This document shows positions 12,084-21,910 of a stretch of DNA of 64,000 bases, one piece after another; the stretch's first letter is position 1, and the number at the start of each line of letters is the position of its first letter. This DNA comes from Ceriagrion tenellum (taxonomy: Eukaryota; Arthropoda; Insecta; Odonata; Coenagrionidae). Both the position numbers and the translations under genes were made by a program. The notes under the pieces are model-generated. The model ran no database searches and was not told the DNA's origin. It worked only from the letters and a program-made list of their open reading frames with translations. The stretch is from contig OY720639.1 in NCBI GenBank assembly GCA_963169105.1, forward strand, positions 48,899,848-48,963,847. Direction: 5' to 3'.

Positions 12084-13340
12084 TAAGATTTATGAAAGGA
12101 GTTATGACGACTATGAATCACATTATAGACTCCAGAGAGTCATCTTACGTTTTATTCTAGTTTTCAATCTGGAAACGTGGCCATATTATGTTGTATTTGC
12201 CCAGTAAATTGACAAATTTCTTGAAACAGGTTTTTTTTAACTGAAAAATTATTGTTGCCTCTTGCATTGAATACAAACAATGTCAACTCCTACATTGAAT
12301 TGAATCTGTAAACATTATGCCAGCAAAGTTAACCGGTGGTGCTAACACCGAACCAGTAGCTAACGCTTTAACCCAGAAATTGGGAATCAAAGTTTCACAA
12401 AACGTGTAGAAAAATCTTTGACTTAAAAATATTAACACGATTGAAATATTACTGTAATCACTGCTTTTTTGGCTGTAGCAAACTTCGGATGTTCCTGCGA
12501 GATGCGTTTCAATGCAGTTGAGAATGATTTCGTTGCTTTTTGAATAATATTCCTCGTACTCTAACTCGAACTTTCTATTATTTCGAATCTTCTCAAGCAA
12601 ATATAAGAATAACTAAGTTCCTCGTTCTAACTTCTTTATATATGGTCAAATGAACTTTTGCTGATTTATCTTTTTATTTATTTTATGTAATTTTGTCATT
12701 TTAAAGTTCTAGTTATTCCTAATTATCTTAAAAGCGCTGCAGAGCCAAAGAAAATTAGTTTCTGTTAGAAAATCATGAGGACGAGAAAAAGCTAGTATCA
12801 AAATGAGCGCTGCCTAAATAGTAGGAAATCTAAGTTAAGCTGTCTGGAGCGTGCAGGAAAATCTTGGCCGAACTAGTTTTTATATCAGAATACTTTGATA
12901 TACTCGTAGCAATTTAACTCGTAGTAATTAGAAAGTACTTTGACGATAGCAAATTAACGCATTTAAATTAAAAGGTGAGTATTCTAAGTCTAAGAACCAA
13001 TTGGCATCATGAGTGTGTCATTCTGGCACAGGATCTGTTATTTTCTAATGCAGTTGGGTAAAGACCATGAACTCTTTTCTGATTCACTGGTGTCTTTGTT
13101 CACACTTAGAGAAGATACATGCAGATATCAATCTTATCATTCCAACAGCTTGTTACAACAATGACAACAAAATTAATACATAACGACAACAGACGTTCAT
13201 CACATCGTAGTACCATGTACTTATATAATAAATTTGAGTGTCAGACAACTCCCAACAGTATATTCATATTTATAGTTCGTATTGGATTAGGGTTAGCTGA
13301 AATACTCGAATGAAGTCTATCAGTTATCCTGTTGGTTGAG
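12084..13340. other. Anonymous AT-rich DNA
   Basis: No supported gene or element. The minus-strand frame at 12283-12600 (105 codons) has no recognisable motif. Confidence 0.45.
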
Positions 13341-13617
13341 ACAATCACTACGTTTACCAATCGACCTCAGATCGATTTGGCCGGTTCAGCTTGGTGTGGT
13401 AAACGCAACGGGATAGTGGGTTCGATATGAGAAGAGAGCAAACACTGCCCTCTTTTTCTGCCAGTCAGTGATTTCAAATCGATATGAACCGATTCAAATC
13501 GATATTTCAATCAATTTCGCATTGGTAAACCAAGCGATCCGAGTCGGCTGGCTTACAATGTTCAGAGCAGTCCGAGTTCGTATAGATCGGAGTTCGATTG
13601 GTAAACGTAGTGATTGT
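13341..13617. mobile_element. MITE of 277 bp with 24-bp perfect terminal inverted repeats
   Basis: The first 24 bp (starting ACAATCACTACGTTTACCAA) are the exact reverse complement of the last 24 bp (13594-13617). Similarity continues inwards to about 37 bp with four mismatches. The trinucleotide GAG flanks each end (13338-13340 and 13618-13620), a possible 3-bp target-site duplication. The interior is GC-richer and repeats GGTAAAC-containing segments (near 13397, 13525 and the right end) and ATCGAT-type motifs. No transposase is encoded. The near-perfect ends suggest a fairly young insertion. A 3-bp duplication could fit PIF/Harbinger-like or CACTA-like transposons, but no superfamily can be assigned. 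Confidence 0.85.
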
Positions 13618-13620
13618 GAG

Positions 13621-15584
13621 TGCTATGGGGTTATTTATTAAGTTGATGATATGAAAGGCATGCCGCAGTTAGTGGGATATCAAATATTGAGAAGGGGCTC
13701 GGAGTTGATTTTTGTGGGTTTACAGATTTACATTTATTGCATTAAGAATTATCCTTCAAGAATTATTTTTATAGTAGCTAAAATATATTTGATTCCACTC
13801 GTAAGCGTTTATAATTTTAGATGGATAATATAAATTTTATAAATTAAAATAAATTAGGTAGAGTAAAATTCTGTTTTGCGATTACCGTCTAGAATAAAGT
13901 TACAGAGACTAGTGCAAATACATTATTTTCTATTATATTCTTTGTAAGGTGGTAAAATATTTATAACTATTTGTATAATTTATCTGCAATCGTATCTGGA
14001 ATAAATAAATATTCTTCTGTAAATTTGACGGTGACAACGATGTAACCGTGGTTCATAAAAATACAAGGTAACATTTTAAGTCGTAGTGACACAGAAGCAT
14101 ATCACACATAATTTTTCAAAATAACCATTCAGCCATTTACATACATTTTTAGAGATAAACATAATTAGAGAACATTTATTGGCTTCTTATTCAAGTAATA
14201 ATTCGGCTTCCTTGTGACCGAAGAGCGATTTCAACTGCTTTAATAAATTTTATTTTTGTATCTACTTTTGCCGCCTAATTTTGTAGCAAAAAAAGTAAGT
14301 TCTACACCAAGTACAGAATGCCTGTCGAGAAATTCCATTATTTTGTTTTGGTATTGGCAAAGTTCCAACTTTCTTACAAAAATATGTGTTTAGGGTTTGT
14401 TATTTTCAACGCTACGGTTATAGGACAATCTTAGTAGAAATAAATTAATAAATTCCTTAATGGTAGTAATGCTTTAATTGTTACAAGTCGTCGTTTCAGC
14501 ATGGCATTATTTTAGAGAGCATATTTCACCAGGATCAGTTACTCAAATCGACTGAATTTCACATTACATTATTTATTGACAAATGAGTGTTATCAATTAA
14601 TTATAATTTTGTTTTATAACTGCGAGTATATATGTCTTGCACTATTTTGTCAAAGTTTAGTTGTAAACATGAATTTGTCCATTACATGAGGAACACAATC
14701 TCTCACACACTACAAAAGGTTTGTTTCGGGTTACTATCCTGGCGATCGAACTTGATTGATGAGTAATCATGAAGATTATTATTAAAATTAAGTTTTGAGC
14801 AATTAGTGTTTGTGATTAAAATTGATTCCATCATATTTAAAAAGGTGAAAGGTTGAACGGGAGAGTTCTCGTTCATAAAAATCTGGCAATGGAAGTGTGA
14901 CGCAATAAAAGCGTTAAAAAAATTGATTCACACCGCGGAATAATATTTAGAAATCAAATGAAAATTTAATATATCGGGGAGGTTGAGCAAAATAAGAACG
15001 GTGATTTTTGGAAACAATATCGGTATTGAATTGGTCAAACTGTATATATTTCCTTCATTTTCATTTAGCACTGAAGTGATTTAAGTATGTATATATTTTG
15101 CTGTAATCGTAGAAATCATTTGACACGTCGGTATCCAGTCTCTGGTTGACACGGCCAATTTGAACTTTATTTTTGGAACTGGAAAGAAATTTTTATACTC
15201 AAATTTCGTTTGGGGATGCCCTAATTTTTCTGATGTGTGCATATTTGAATGGCTTTCTCGTCAAATCTCTGGCATTCATTAAACTCATCCTCGTTCACTA
15301 TCACCTTTAAATTGTTCAGCGTCATATTGCGAGATTAACGAAAAAACTGGCTCCCGCTATGGGCATCCAGCTAAGTGGGTCGTTAGGATTTATATTGCTC
15401 AACGCGCAATTCTGTACGGAGTGAGTTTCCTAAAAACTGCAGTCATCTGCGAAACTTTTTTGTTCCGCTTGTTGCAAGTGTTCATAAATTTGAATCTCTT
15501 AGTTTGATGTTAAAAAAGGATAATGTACCTTCTTTTTGGTAATGTGTTGGACTTGAAGTGATTATCGTGCTAGAAAAGGGGATA
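13621..15584. other. Anonymous AT-rich DNA
   Basis: Nothing could be supported here: no open frame above 61 codons, no tRNA boxes and no notable inverted repeats. Confidence 0.5.
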
Positions 15585-15587
15585 GGA

Positions 15588-15907
15588 TGGTGCGGTGGCT
15601 GAAGTACTAGCTGCTCTTACTGCAGGTTTAGGTTCGAATCCCAGAAATGCTGGAAAATTTTCCGCGGGTTTGTGATCCGAACTTGGGCGCCATGTGGAGA
15701 GCGCTTCGAGCACAGTAAATCATCCGTCGAAGGGACGTTAAACCGTGGTCCCATTGGCACCTTTTGTTGAGAGAAGTCTAACACAAACGCCGGGTTTCTC
15801 TCCATCCTTCCTATATTCCTCAAATTTCCTTCCCTTGCGAACTTTTCCTTCACCTACGCTCAGTGATGCGAACGACCTCAGTTTTCGGTCGTCCTCAAAT
15901 TACCTAG
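15588..15907 (+). mobile_element. tRNA-derived SINE, copy 1 (best preserved)
   Basis: The head has an RNA polymerase III promoter: an A-box-like TGGCTGAAGTA at 15596-15606 and a canonical B box GGTTCGAATCC at 15631-15641, 35 bp apart as in tRNA genes. The body includes CATGTGGAGAGCGCTTCGAG and GGGACGTTAAACCGTGGTCC. The tail is pyrimidine-rich and followed by a CAGTGATGCGAACGACCTCA-like segment. Diverged copies with the same order of blocks lie at 31150-31465 and 59270-59545, which shows a dispersed family. SINEs are transcribed by polymerase III and copied by a LINE reverse transcriptase. The short open frames crossing it are not genes. Confidence 0.85.
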
Positions 15908-16149
15908 TTGCAACAATAAGTATTTTGTGCTTGAAATATTATGAACTTTGGAGTAAATTTTTTTCTATGAGCGGAATTGATGATAGTACACTCTAGTAAT
16001 TTAATAGAGGCGAAGCAGAAATTTGAATCAGCCATCGTAATTAATACTATAACTTTACTAAACTACTCAGCCGGAAACAAGGAAGCCGGTATGGGCTAGG
16101 TTTCTAAGTGAATTTGAAGAAAATGAGCATTGAAAATAGATTATAACAT

Positions 16150-16900
16150 CAAATTTCGGGTAAATGTATTACCACTATAATTGTAATACGCCATATTTCG
16201 CTAGCTGTTTTGTTGCAACTTTGATAAAGCAAAGCCTTTCGTCTGTATTTTAATATTCGACTCTCACATACCATTTCAAACCAGTCACCCAAGGCCCCGT
16301 CAGCTCTCACACTTGCCTTGATATTATCATTGAATGACTGATTAGCCACTCTATAGTACCTCTAAACCTTCACCTGTCGTATGCCTTCTCTAAATCAACA
16401 AGTGCACAAAATACCATCTTGCGGGTTTCTATACGTTTCTCTAGCTTTGACAGATGGGAAAATAGCCATAAGTACATACTCTCCCAGGCATAAAGCCTCA
16501 CTGAACGACTCAGATTCAGCCATTAGTAATCTTTTTAACTCTTTCAATTAATATTTTATTGGGCTTTTTTTCCCGGAATACTCAGTGAATTTATTGCTCT
16601 ATATTTTTAAAGGCGGTCTTCTCATACTTCCCCTTGTACAATGGAGCATTCTTCCAATCCGTTGGAGTAACAGACGCTTAATTAAAAATTGAATTATTTT
16701 AATCGAATCAAAATTAAAAATTATTTAATGCACGAACGCGTATTTCAAGTAATTTATACCCACAAGACAGGATATGTTGCCGCATCACTAGACTCATCTA
16801 CGCTTGCAGCCTTCCCATTTTTTCAATAATCTCACTGCCTTTCCCACCTCTTTCTCAATTATTTCTTTTTCCATACGAACATAATACTAATTCGCCAGTC
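16150..16900 (-). pseudogene. LINE reverse transcriptase domain, decayed
   Basis: Read on the minus strand in shifting frames, this encodes recognisable non-LTR reverse transcriptase pieces in the right order. EKEVGKAVRLLKK (near 16830-16865) resembles the conserved segment before the RT core. APLYKGKYEKTAFKN (near 16600-16650) matches the usual PLYKGKG-type motif, followed by a YRAINSLSIPGK-like block. VFCALVDLEKAYDR (16373-16414) is RT motif A with its catalytic Asp. IKASVRADGALGDWFEM (near 16270-16330) fits the next conserved block. Several stops and frameshifts break it, and the catalytic ADD/YADD region and C-terminus are absent. It is continuous with the endonuclease pieces at 17436-19535 as one old element. 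It cannot be active. Confidence 0.8.
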
Positions 16901-17435
16901 TAATCCTCATCGCCTACTCTATTAATGTATGCATCTTAAAACTACTCCCCCTATCAGCTCACTGCTTTAATCCCACTAGTTATCTCCTCTTTTGTTTTTA
17001 TTGCATTTATTTCCTTGCCCTTACCTAGCCCATCACTATTTAACCCTTTCTCAAAAAAAATAATTTTATTGACTTTTAAATCACTCTGTATGTTACTACC
17101 CTTATCTTCTCACATTTTTTCCTCACTATCTTCTACAGCGATTTTACATTCATTCTTTTCCTCTATGTATTCATCGCATTTCTTTTTTTTGCTCATGCTC
17201 AGAATAGGCGGCAAATTAAGCCTCTTTTTTCACTCTGTAATGTTCACTCCTTAATTTATGTTAGAATCGTCTTTAATTTTCCTTACCATTTCTTTTTCTC
17301 GTACTCTTTCTGCGCACTACAATTATTCCTTTCAAACTGACTCACACACTCTCTCATTCACTCTCTCATTGTCTATACATCCATTACATTCTCTGATTTA
17401 GAATGTCCTTGAGATTATATCGATACCGAACTCTC
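16901..17435 (-). pseudogene. LINE linker between endonuclease and reverse transcriptase, badly decayed
   Basis: This stretch lies between the clear endonuclease C-terminus and the clear RT start, in the same orientation. Its plus strand is pyrimidine-rich, mirroring the purine-rich coding strand of the LINE. I could not follow a reading frame through it. A low-complexity CTCTCATT tract lies near 17341-17400. It is assigned to the element by position and composition only. Confidence 0.4.
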
Positions 17436-17700
17436 TCATCGTTGTCTAGTAGTCTCTACTTCTGCTTTCATTTGCTTACGCGCATTTCTCCTTCTCGGAT
17501 CACACTTTCTACCCTGATCTGCAAACGAGGCCACCAAAGAGTGGTCTGTTCGACATTCGGGACCCCACCTCCAAACACTCTTGGATTTATTATCAATACT
17601 CTCAACTCTCAGTCTCTCGTCATACACAATGAAATCAATCATAAAATAAAACAGAGAAAATCTCCAAAAGCCGTAAACAATTGGCACCCTTCGTCAACAA
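17436..17700 (-). pseudogene. LINE endonuclease (EEP/APE-type), C-terminal part
   Basis: The minus-strand frame contains FMIDFIVYDERLR followed by ECRTDHSLVASF. In apurinic-like LINE endonucleases, the matching blocks are the S-x-I-D-Y/F-I segment and the S-D-H block with the catalytic His. Both are in the right order and spacing, with Thr instead of Ser before the Asp-His pair. A run of basic residues follows, as is usual on the way to the RT domain. The upstream half of the domain is separated from this piece by the Penelope-like insertion at about 17700-18560. The enzyme would nick target DNA to prime reverse transcription; this copy is broken. Confidence 0.8.
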
Positions 17701-18019
17701 ACACCAGATTTACTGTATTGGTATGCTGGGAAACCACAGCCTCTCAACCAAGAAAACCCCCCTGTGTTGGTTTACGGGAATGTTACTTCCTCGCCAGGGA
17801 CCAAACACAGACGCACACACACAACCGAAATAGGACCCTTTGCAAGGGCTAATGGGAACCCGCTAAGGATGTTTGGGTTATAACCTGGGATCCTTCACAG
17901 AGCTAATGAGACCCCGCTAAGGATGCCCGGTTATTTACGCAAGCACACATAATCACTCACTCACTCACACAAATGGGCCCAACTTCTGGGAGAATCAGCT
18001 CAAAAAGAGCGTGTTCAAA
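17701..18019 (-). mobile_element. Probable 3' flank of the Penelope-like insertion
   Basis: This stretch separates the LINE endonuclease C-terminus from the Penelope-like reading frame and belongs to neither frame. It holds a CACACACA tract (near 17810-17822), a two-copy tandem repeat (17833-17942) and a CACTCACTCACTCAC run (near 17953-17970). It is most simply the 3' untranslated part of the inserted Penelope-like element. No GIY-YIG endonuclease motif, which many such elements carry after the RT, could be found here. Confidence 0.45.
17833..17942 (+). repeat. 55-bp tandem repeat, two copies
   Basis: Unit 1 (17833-17887) and unit 2 (17888-17942) share GCTAATG and CCCGCTAAGGATG at the same offset, with a total period of 55 bp. 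Tandem repeats are common at the ends of Penelope-like elements, and this one lies just past the stop codon of the Penelope-like frame. Whether it belongs to that element is inference. Confidence 0.75.
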
Positions 18020-18517
18020 TCAACACAAGGATATTTTAGTTTTAACTGATTTGAAGATTTTATCGATCCCTTTCGTTAAACGGGGATAATAAGGCAATTT
18101 AATGTACTTTTCGGCTTCATCTTTCTTGTGTGTGGTGAAGTTAGAAATCAAATGTTTAAATTTATACTTCTTCACAATGTTTTCGACTGTTGAATCTTGA
18201 AGACCATTCCATTTAGCAATATCTTTAATAAAATTTAATTCTTTATTGAAAGCCGAACTATCGAGAGGGACGTTAAAAAGTCTATGAACGAGAGAGCGGA
18301 GGACGGCCAGTTTATGGTTGGCATGGTCGAATGAAAGATTGTGGATGTAGTTGGTGGTGTGTGTTGGTTTTCGATAAATATCAAAAGATATCTTGTCTCC
18401 AGATCTAGTGAGGCAGAGATGAAGGAAGGGAAGACGGTTTTCTTTCTCTATTTCTACTGTAAATTTGATGGATGTAAACAGGCTGATTAGATCACTGACA
18501 AAATTATCCAGGTTATA
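18020..18517 (-). pseudogene. Penelope-like element reverse transcriptase, C-terminal fragment with intact frame
   Basis: A stop-to-stop frame of 165 codons has no in-frame ATG start, so ATG-based ORF calling misses it. It encodes the C-terminal part of a Penelope-like RT: KFTVEIEKENRLPFLHLCL (residues about 18-36) and then ISFDIYRKPTHTTNYIHN (about 43-60), the signature segment of this family. A helical, basic region follows (AVLRSLVHRLFNV, FNKELNFIKDIAKWNGL), then KYIKLPYYPRLTKGI near the end. Where I expect LPFLD in relatives, this copy has LPFLH. The catalytic RT core lies upstream and is missing, because a stop occurs just before this frame. The element sits inside a LINE endonuclease in the same orientation. 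It is a truncated insertion, well preserved compared with its host LINE. Confidence 0.88.
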
Positions 18518-18520
18518 TTA

Positions 18521-18568
18521 TCCATCTTTGTGATGGCTTTCCGAAATCAATCATGCCCTAAAAATTGC
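18521..18568. other. Junction between Penelope-like insert and LINE
   Basis: This short stretch lies between the open Penelope-like frame and the point where the LINE endonuclease resumes. The exact breakpoint and any target-site duplication could not be placed by eye. Confidence 0.4.
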
Positions 18569-18840
18569 TTATTTTCCCAGAATGAATTTCCTAATGTTAA
18601 AAATTTGTATACGTATATAACATTCCTTTTTCTGAGGGTCATCTAAGAGTCGAACCTCTCTCTCAGATGTATCCCGTCTAATACATAACCAGCCGTACAC
18701 GTCACCTAGTACAAATATTCTAACATTCATTCTGTACCTCACTAAGTTGTCCCATAAAGTCATCTCTTATACTGTCACAACCTCCTTCCACTGGTGTGTA
18801 AAATTCCATAATCACAACATTTCCAATCCCAACTATCGTA
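18569..18840 (-). pseudogene. LINE endonuclease (EEP/APE-type), middle part
   Basis: Two minus-strand frames joined by a frameshift encode VVIMEFYTPVEGGCDSIRDD, then TLWDNLVRYRMNV and RIFVLGDVYGW. These match the central blocks of LINE endonucleases: the Y-x-P segment, the FW-x-x-L segment and the GD(F)N block, here GDVYG with the catalytic Asn replaced. The loss of that Asn and the frameshift show it is dead. It continues the N-terminal part at 19131-19535 and was once joined to 17436-17700. Confidence 0.78.
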
Positions 18841-19130
18841 CGAACCCATAGAAATCTAGGTAAAAACTGTAAGATTTTATGATTGTTATTCTTTATTGTT
18901 ACTTGTTGTGATAATTATTTTTAAATTTTTATTATTTTATAAGTGTTTTTGTCAGTTGATTTGGTTCAATATTTTTTGGGTATCATGGTTGAGAAGGAGG
19001 TTGTAGAGGGATTGTCGAGAGAGAGAGGACATTTCGAAGGGGAAGAATGCCACGGACTTCCTTAAGAGTGTAATATTTGATTGAAATAAAATATAGGATT
19101 TAATTGAAAGTAGTCTGACGTTACCAGACT
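18841..19130. other. Unassigned insert inside the LINE endonuclease
   Basis: About 290 bp separate two LINE endonuclease blocks and match neither in any frame. The first half is very AT-rich. The second half is purine-rich on the plus strand (GAGAAGGAGGTTGTAGAGGG). It is probably a further insertion into the old LINE, but no terminal repeats or tRNA boxes were seen. Confidence 0.4.
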
Positions 19131-19535
19131 ATATGGCATTTCCTTACTAGCATCTTAGCCCTTTGATTGAGAATCAAGCGTACTAGACACCAATGTATAA
19201 TATTTTCTACTACTGATCACAATGCTAACCCACCGGCAACAGTAGCAATGACGTCCTTCCCCTTTCCCTTGTATTCACAAACACAATACATCCACTCGTT
19301 TTATTTTCATTGCAGTCATCAACTTATATTCTTTTCCATACACACCTCTTACATTCCAAGCACCAACTGTCCATTTCATTTTGTCATTCCCGTATATAGG
19401 GGATTGACATCCCGGTGCCTCAGTACTCCGTATAAACTTACTAGTGCTGGGTCGCGGGAAACAGTATCCTATCTCGGGAAGAATAGTTAAAACGGGCCTA
19501 GGGCAATACACGACTTCGGTTTTTCTCTTTGGCAT
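19131..19535 (-). pseudogene. LINE ORF2 N-terminus and start of endonuclease domain
   Basis: The minus-strand frame at 19275-19535 encodes KMKWTVGAWNVRGVYGKEY and then KIKRVDVLCL. This is the well-known opening of LINE endonucleases (T-W-N-V-R-x-L/G ... D-I-L-C-L-x-E), including the Asn that helps bind metal. A stop follows the VDVLCL block. Remnants of the next part (VIATVAGGLAL) continue to about 19150 in another frame. The frame opens with a 40-residue stretch rich in Pro and Arg with no known domain. The 5' end of the element was not found upstream. Confidence 0.8.
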
Positions 19536-20740
19536 ACTAGCGATAATGTGACAGAGCCGACCGGTTGAACCCCGCGCTGTAGCCGAAGGAAGGGAAATCT
19601 GAATTTGGCGCGAGTACTGTAAAGGCTATTAATCTTGAATACTCTATTTTAACTTACTGCAAAGAGTCAAAGAATAGCCTCGGATTGCTATTACGATGGC
19701 AGTGCAATTAGCGAATAAAAGAAACTGACATGCATTAAGCCCTGGAACTATGTACAATTTTCTACAAATCGAATGGACGGCAGCGTTGTACTAATTATGT
19801 GGACCATATTTGTAATTAATATGTGTATTTCGATCCAGATAAGAAAAAAATATAGATGAATAAAATTAATTTTCTCTGTAATTAATGTGACAGGAAAGTA
19901 TCAGCAAACCATCAATGGTTTAATAGGTATTTTCGTAAATGGCAGCTTACTTTCACAAAAAAATCTACGTATCAATAACACTGTGACTCTGATGTTGATG
20001 GAGATGTAGCTGATGTTTATGAAAAGTTACATAAATTGTTTCTTTCTAAAATAGTTACGTGATGGTGGATCCTTTACCTCAGAGGACATGCGGCTCGAAA
20101 GGATCGGCGATAAGGGAAGAAAGATAAGGATGGAAGAGAAAAATGATAGATTACAAGGGAAAAGCATTATTATTTGAGGAATGGAGGATAAATGGAGGGA
20201 AACCTGGCGTCGAAGTCAATCTGTTCCCACCAGAGAGCACCAAGAGTTCCGCAGGATATAGTCCTATGCGCTGGAAGAAGTGCCGCATTTTTGGAGATTC
20301 AACTTGTTTCTCGTATGATCGAGGTAAGATTTGGCCTAAAGATTACCCTGGCAATTAGCTTTCAGTGTATCAGTGCCTTTAACCGTAGTTCTGATTACTT
20401 CCCCTGGATATTTGCGCCAATTTTATTCTAGATTAATGTATAGCGACAACCATGTAATGATTAACAGTGGTTACAGTATATTGCAACAAATCGACAAATT
20501 TTAGTTACATTTTTCCATAGAATGTTTTTAAAAATCTGATTGATAGAAAAATAGCAGTTGATTGTGAGTATTGGAAGCCTAATTCCAATAATAATAAGGT
20601 TCACTTAATATCTCCATGATTCTTTACATCATTTAGTGAAAGATCACCGTAAAAATGTAGAAGGGTTAAAGGTGAAGGAGTGTTTCTCCAATTTCATTAC
20701 TCGATTCTTCCCTTTCACCGTTGTGCAGTATGCCATCCTC
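19536..20740. other. Anonymous DNA, possibly including the LINE 5' region
   Basis: The first 100 bp are GC-richer and may be the 5' untranslated part of the LINE next to it. Beyond that, nothing could be supported. Confidence 0.35.
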
Positions 20741-20748
20741 ATTCCCAG

Positions 20749-20890
20749 GATCGTCAAATGATAACTCAAAGGGTGTATACTTGAGAATGCGCACATGGAA
20801 GAATCTCTCTCAATCTGTAGTGTTAAATGCACTTTATTGAACGCCACAGAATTCATGAAAACAAGATATATTCTTGAAGATTTTTCATAA
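20749..20890 (+). repeat. Diverged direct repeat, copy A
   Basis: The segment runs from AGGATCGTC through ACTCAAAGGGTG, CAATCTGTAG, CTTTATTGAACGCCACA and CATGAAA. It aligns block by block with 21774-21910 (AGGATTGTC, ACTCAAAGGTGG, TAATCTGTGG, CTTTGTTAAACGCCACA, CATGAAA). No coding capacity was seen. It may be the remnant of a dispersed element or a segmental duplication. Confidence 0.65.
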
Positions 20891-21445
20891 TGTATATATA
20901 TGACGTCAAATTTTGCTGAATAGTAGTTTCAAATCAAAATGTGAGGGTTGAATTGGGATGCGTCTTGTCTTGTACGCCCATGTGTCACATTAGCGTTAAA
21001 ATTCGGCACTTAATTCGAAGCCCTCTTTACATAACTCCCTGATAAGAATAGGAATTCCACTTAGAAATTCCACCTTTGTCGGAACGCAAAATTGATCATA
21101 TTGCATGGTTAACTGGTATTCAGCCCTAAAAACCTTCAATGTTCTCTTGAAATTGAGTGTCTGAAAGTGAAATTGAGAGTGCATGCTTGTTGCGGCCGCT
21201 TTCTTAAAGTGTATTGCTACTTATGCAAGGCATCGGTGTGCACATATTCATCCGGTAAAAGGAGAGTATGGTAAGGTCTAAGAGGGAGGAAGAAGAGTGA
21301 AAGACAAAGATTGAAAGTTAAGAACATTTGTCCTGTAAAATAATGCGAACTATGGAAAAAGCTTGCATAGTTACGAGGTTTGGCCTGGCTAATATTTCCT
21401 CGTATTAAGCATTTCTCGTCTGTAATGAATCCCAGGATTGTGTTC

Positions 21446-21800
21446 ATCTTTAATGTAGGTGTTGAGGTTTCCTATACGGTTATCTGGAGGTTGATTCCAC
21501 CAGCGCAATGTTAATGATCTTACAAAATTTATATCTCATTATATGATTGCGTCGAATTAGGATTTTTACATTCTTTCCGTTAACGATTGTTGATCTCTGG
21601 ATAGTATACTCAAAAGGTTCAATGTTTAAGGTAGGTATTGAGGTTTACAATTCGGTTATCTGGGGGTTGATTCCACCAGCACATGGTGATGATCTTACGA
21701 AATTTACATCTGATTGTATGGTTACGTCGAATCAGGATTTTCTACATTCTGCCCGTTAACGATAGTAGTTCTTAGGATTGTCTTACTCAAAGGTGGCACG
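21446..21800 (+). repeat. Two-copy tandem repeat with a 176-bp period
   Basis: Two copies share GTAGGT(G/A)TTGAGGTTT (starting 21455 and 21631), CGGTTATCTGG, GGTTGATTCCACCAGC, ATGATCTTAC, CGTCGAAT, ACATTCT and CCGTTAACGAT in the same order. Indels between copies are small. A tandem array of only two units suggests local duplication of a larger element segment. The second unit leads into copy B of the direct repeat at 21774. Confidence 0.8.
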
Positions 21801-21910
21801 CTTAGAGATGCGTAAGTCAAAAATCTCTTTTAATCTGTGGAATACAATACTCTTTGTTAAACGCCACATAATAAACATGAAAGAGCCTCATTTTTAAATA
21901 TTGGAAGCAT
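21774..21910 (+). repeat. Diverged direct repeat, copy B
   Basis: This is the partner of 20749-20890, about 1 kb downstream in the same orientation. Further weak similarity may exist between the regions following each copy, for example GGCCTGGCTAATATTTCC near 21380 and GAGCTTAGCTAATGTCCC near 22489. Confidence 0.65.

Noticed and set aside
17403..17852. 149-codon plus-strand open frame
   Set aside because: It overlaps the minus-strand LINE endonuclease C-terminus and the repeat region beyond it; it is a shadow frame with no motif of its own.
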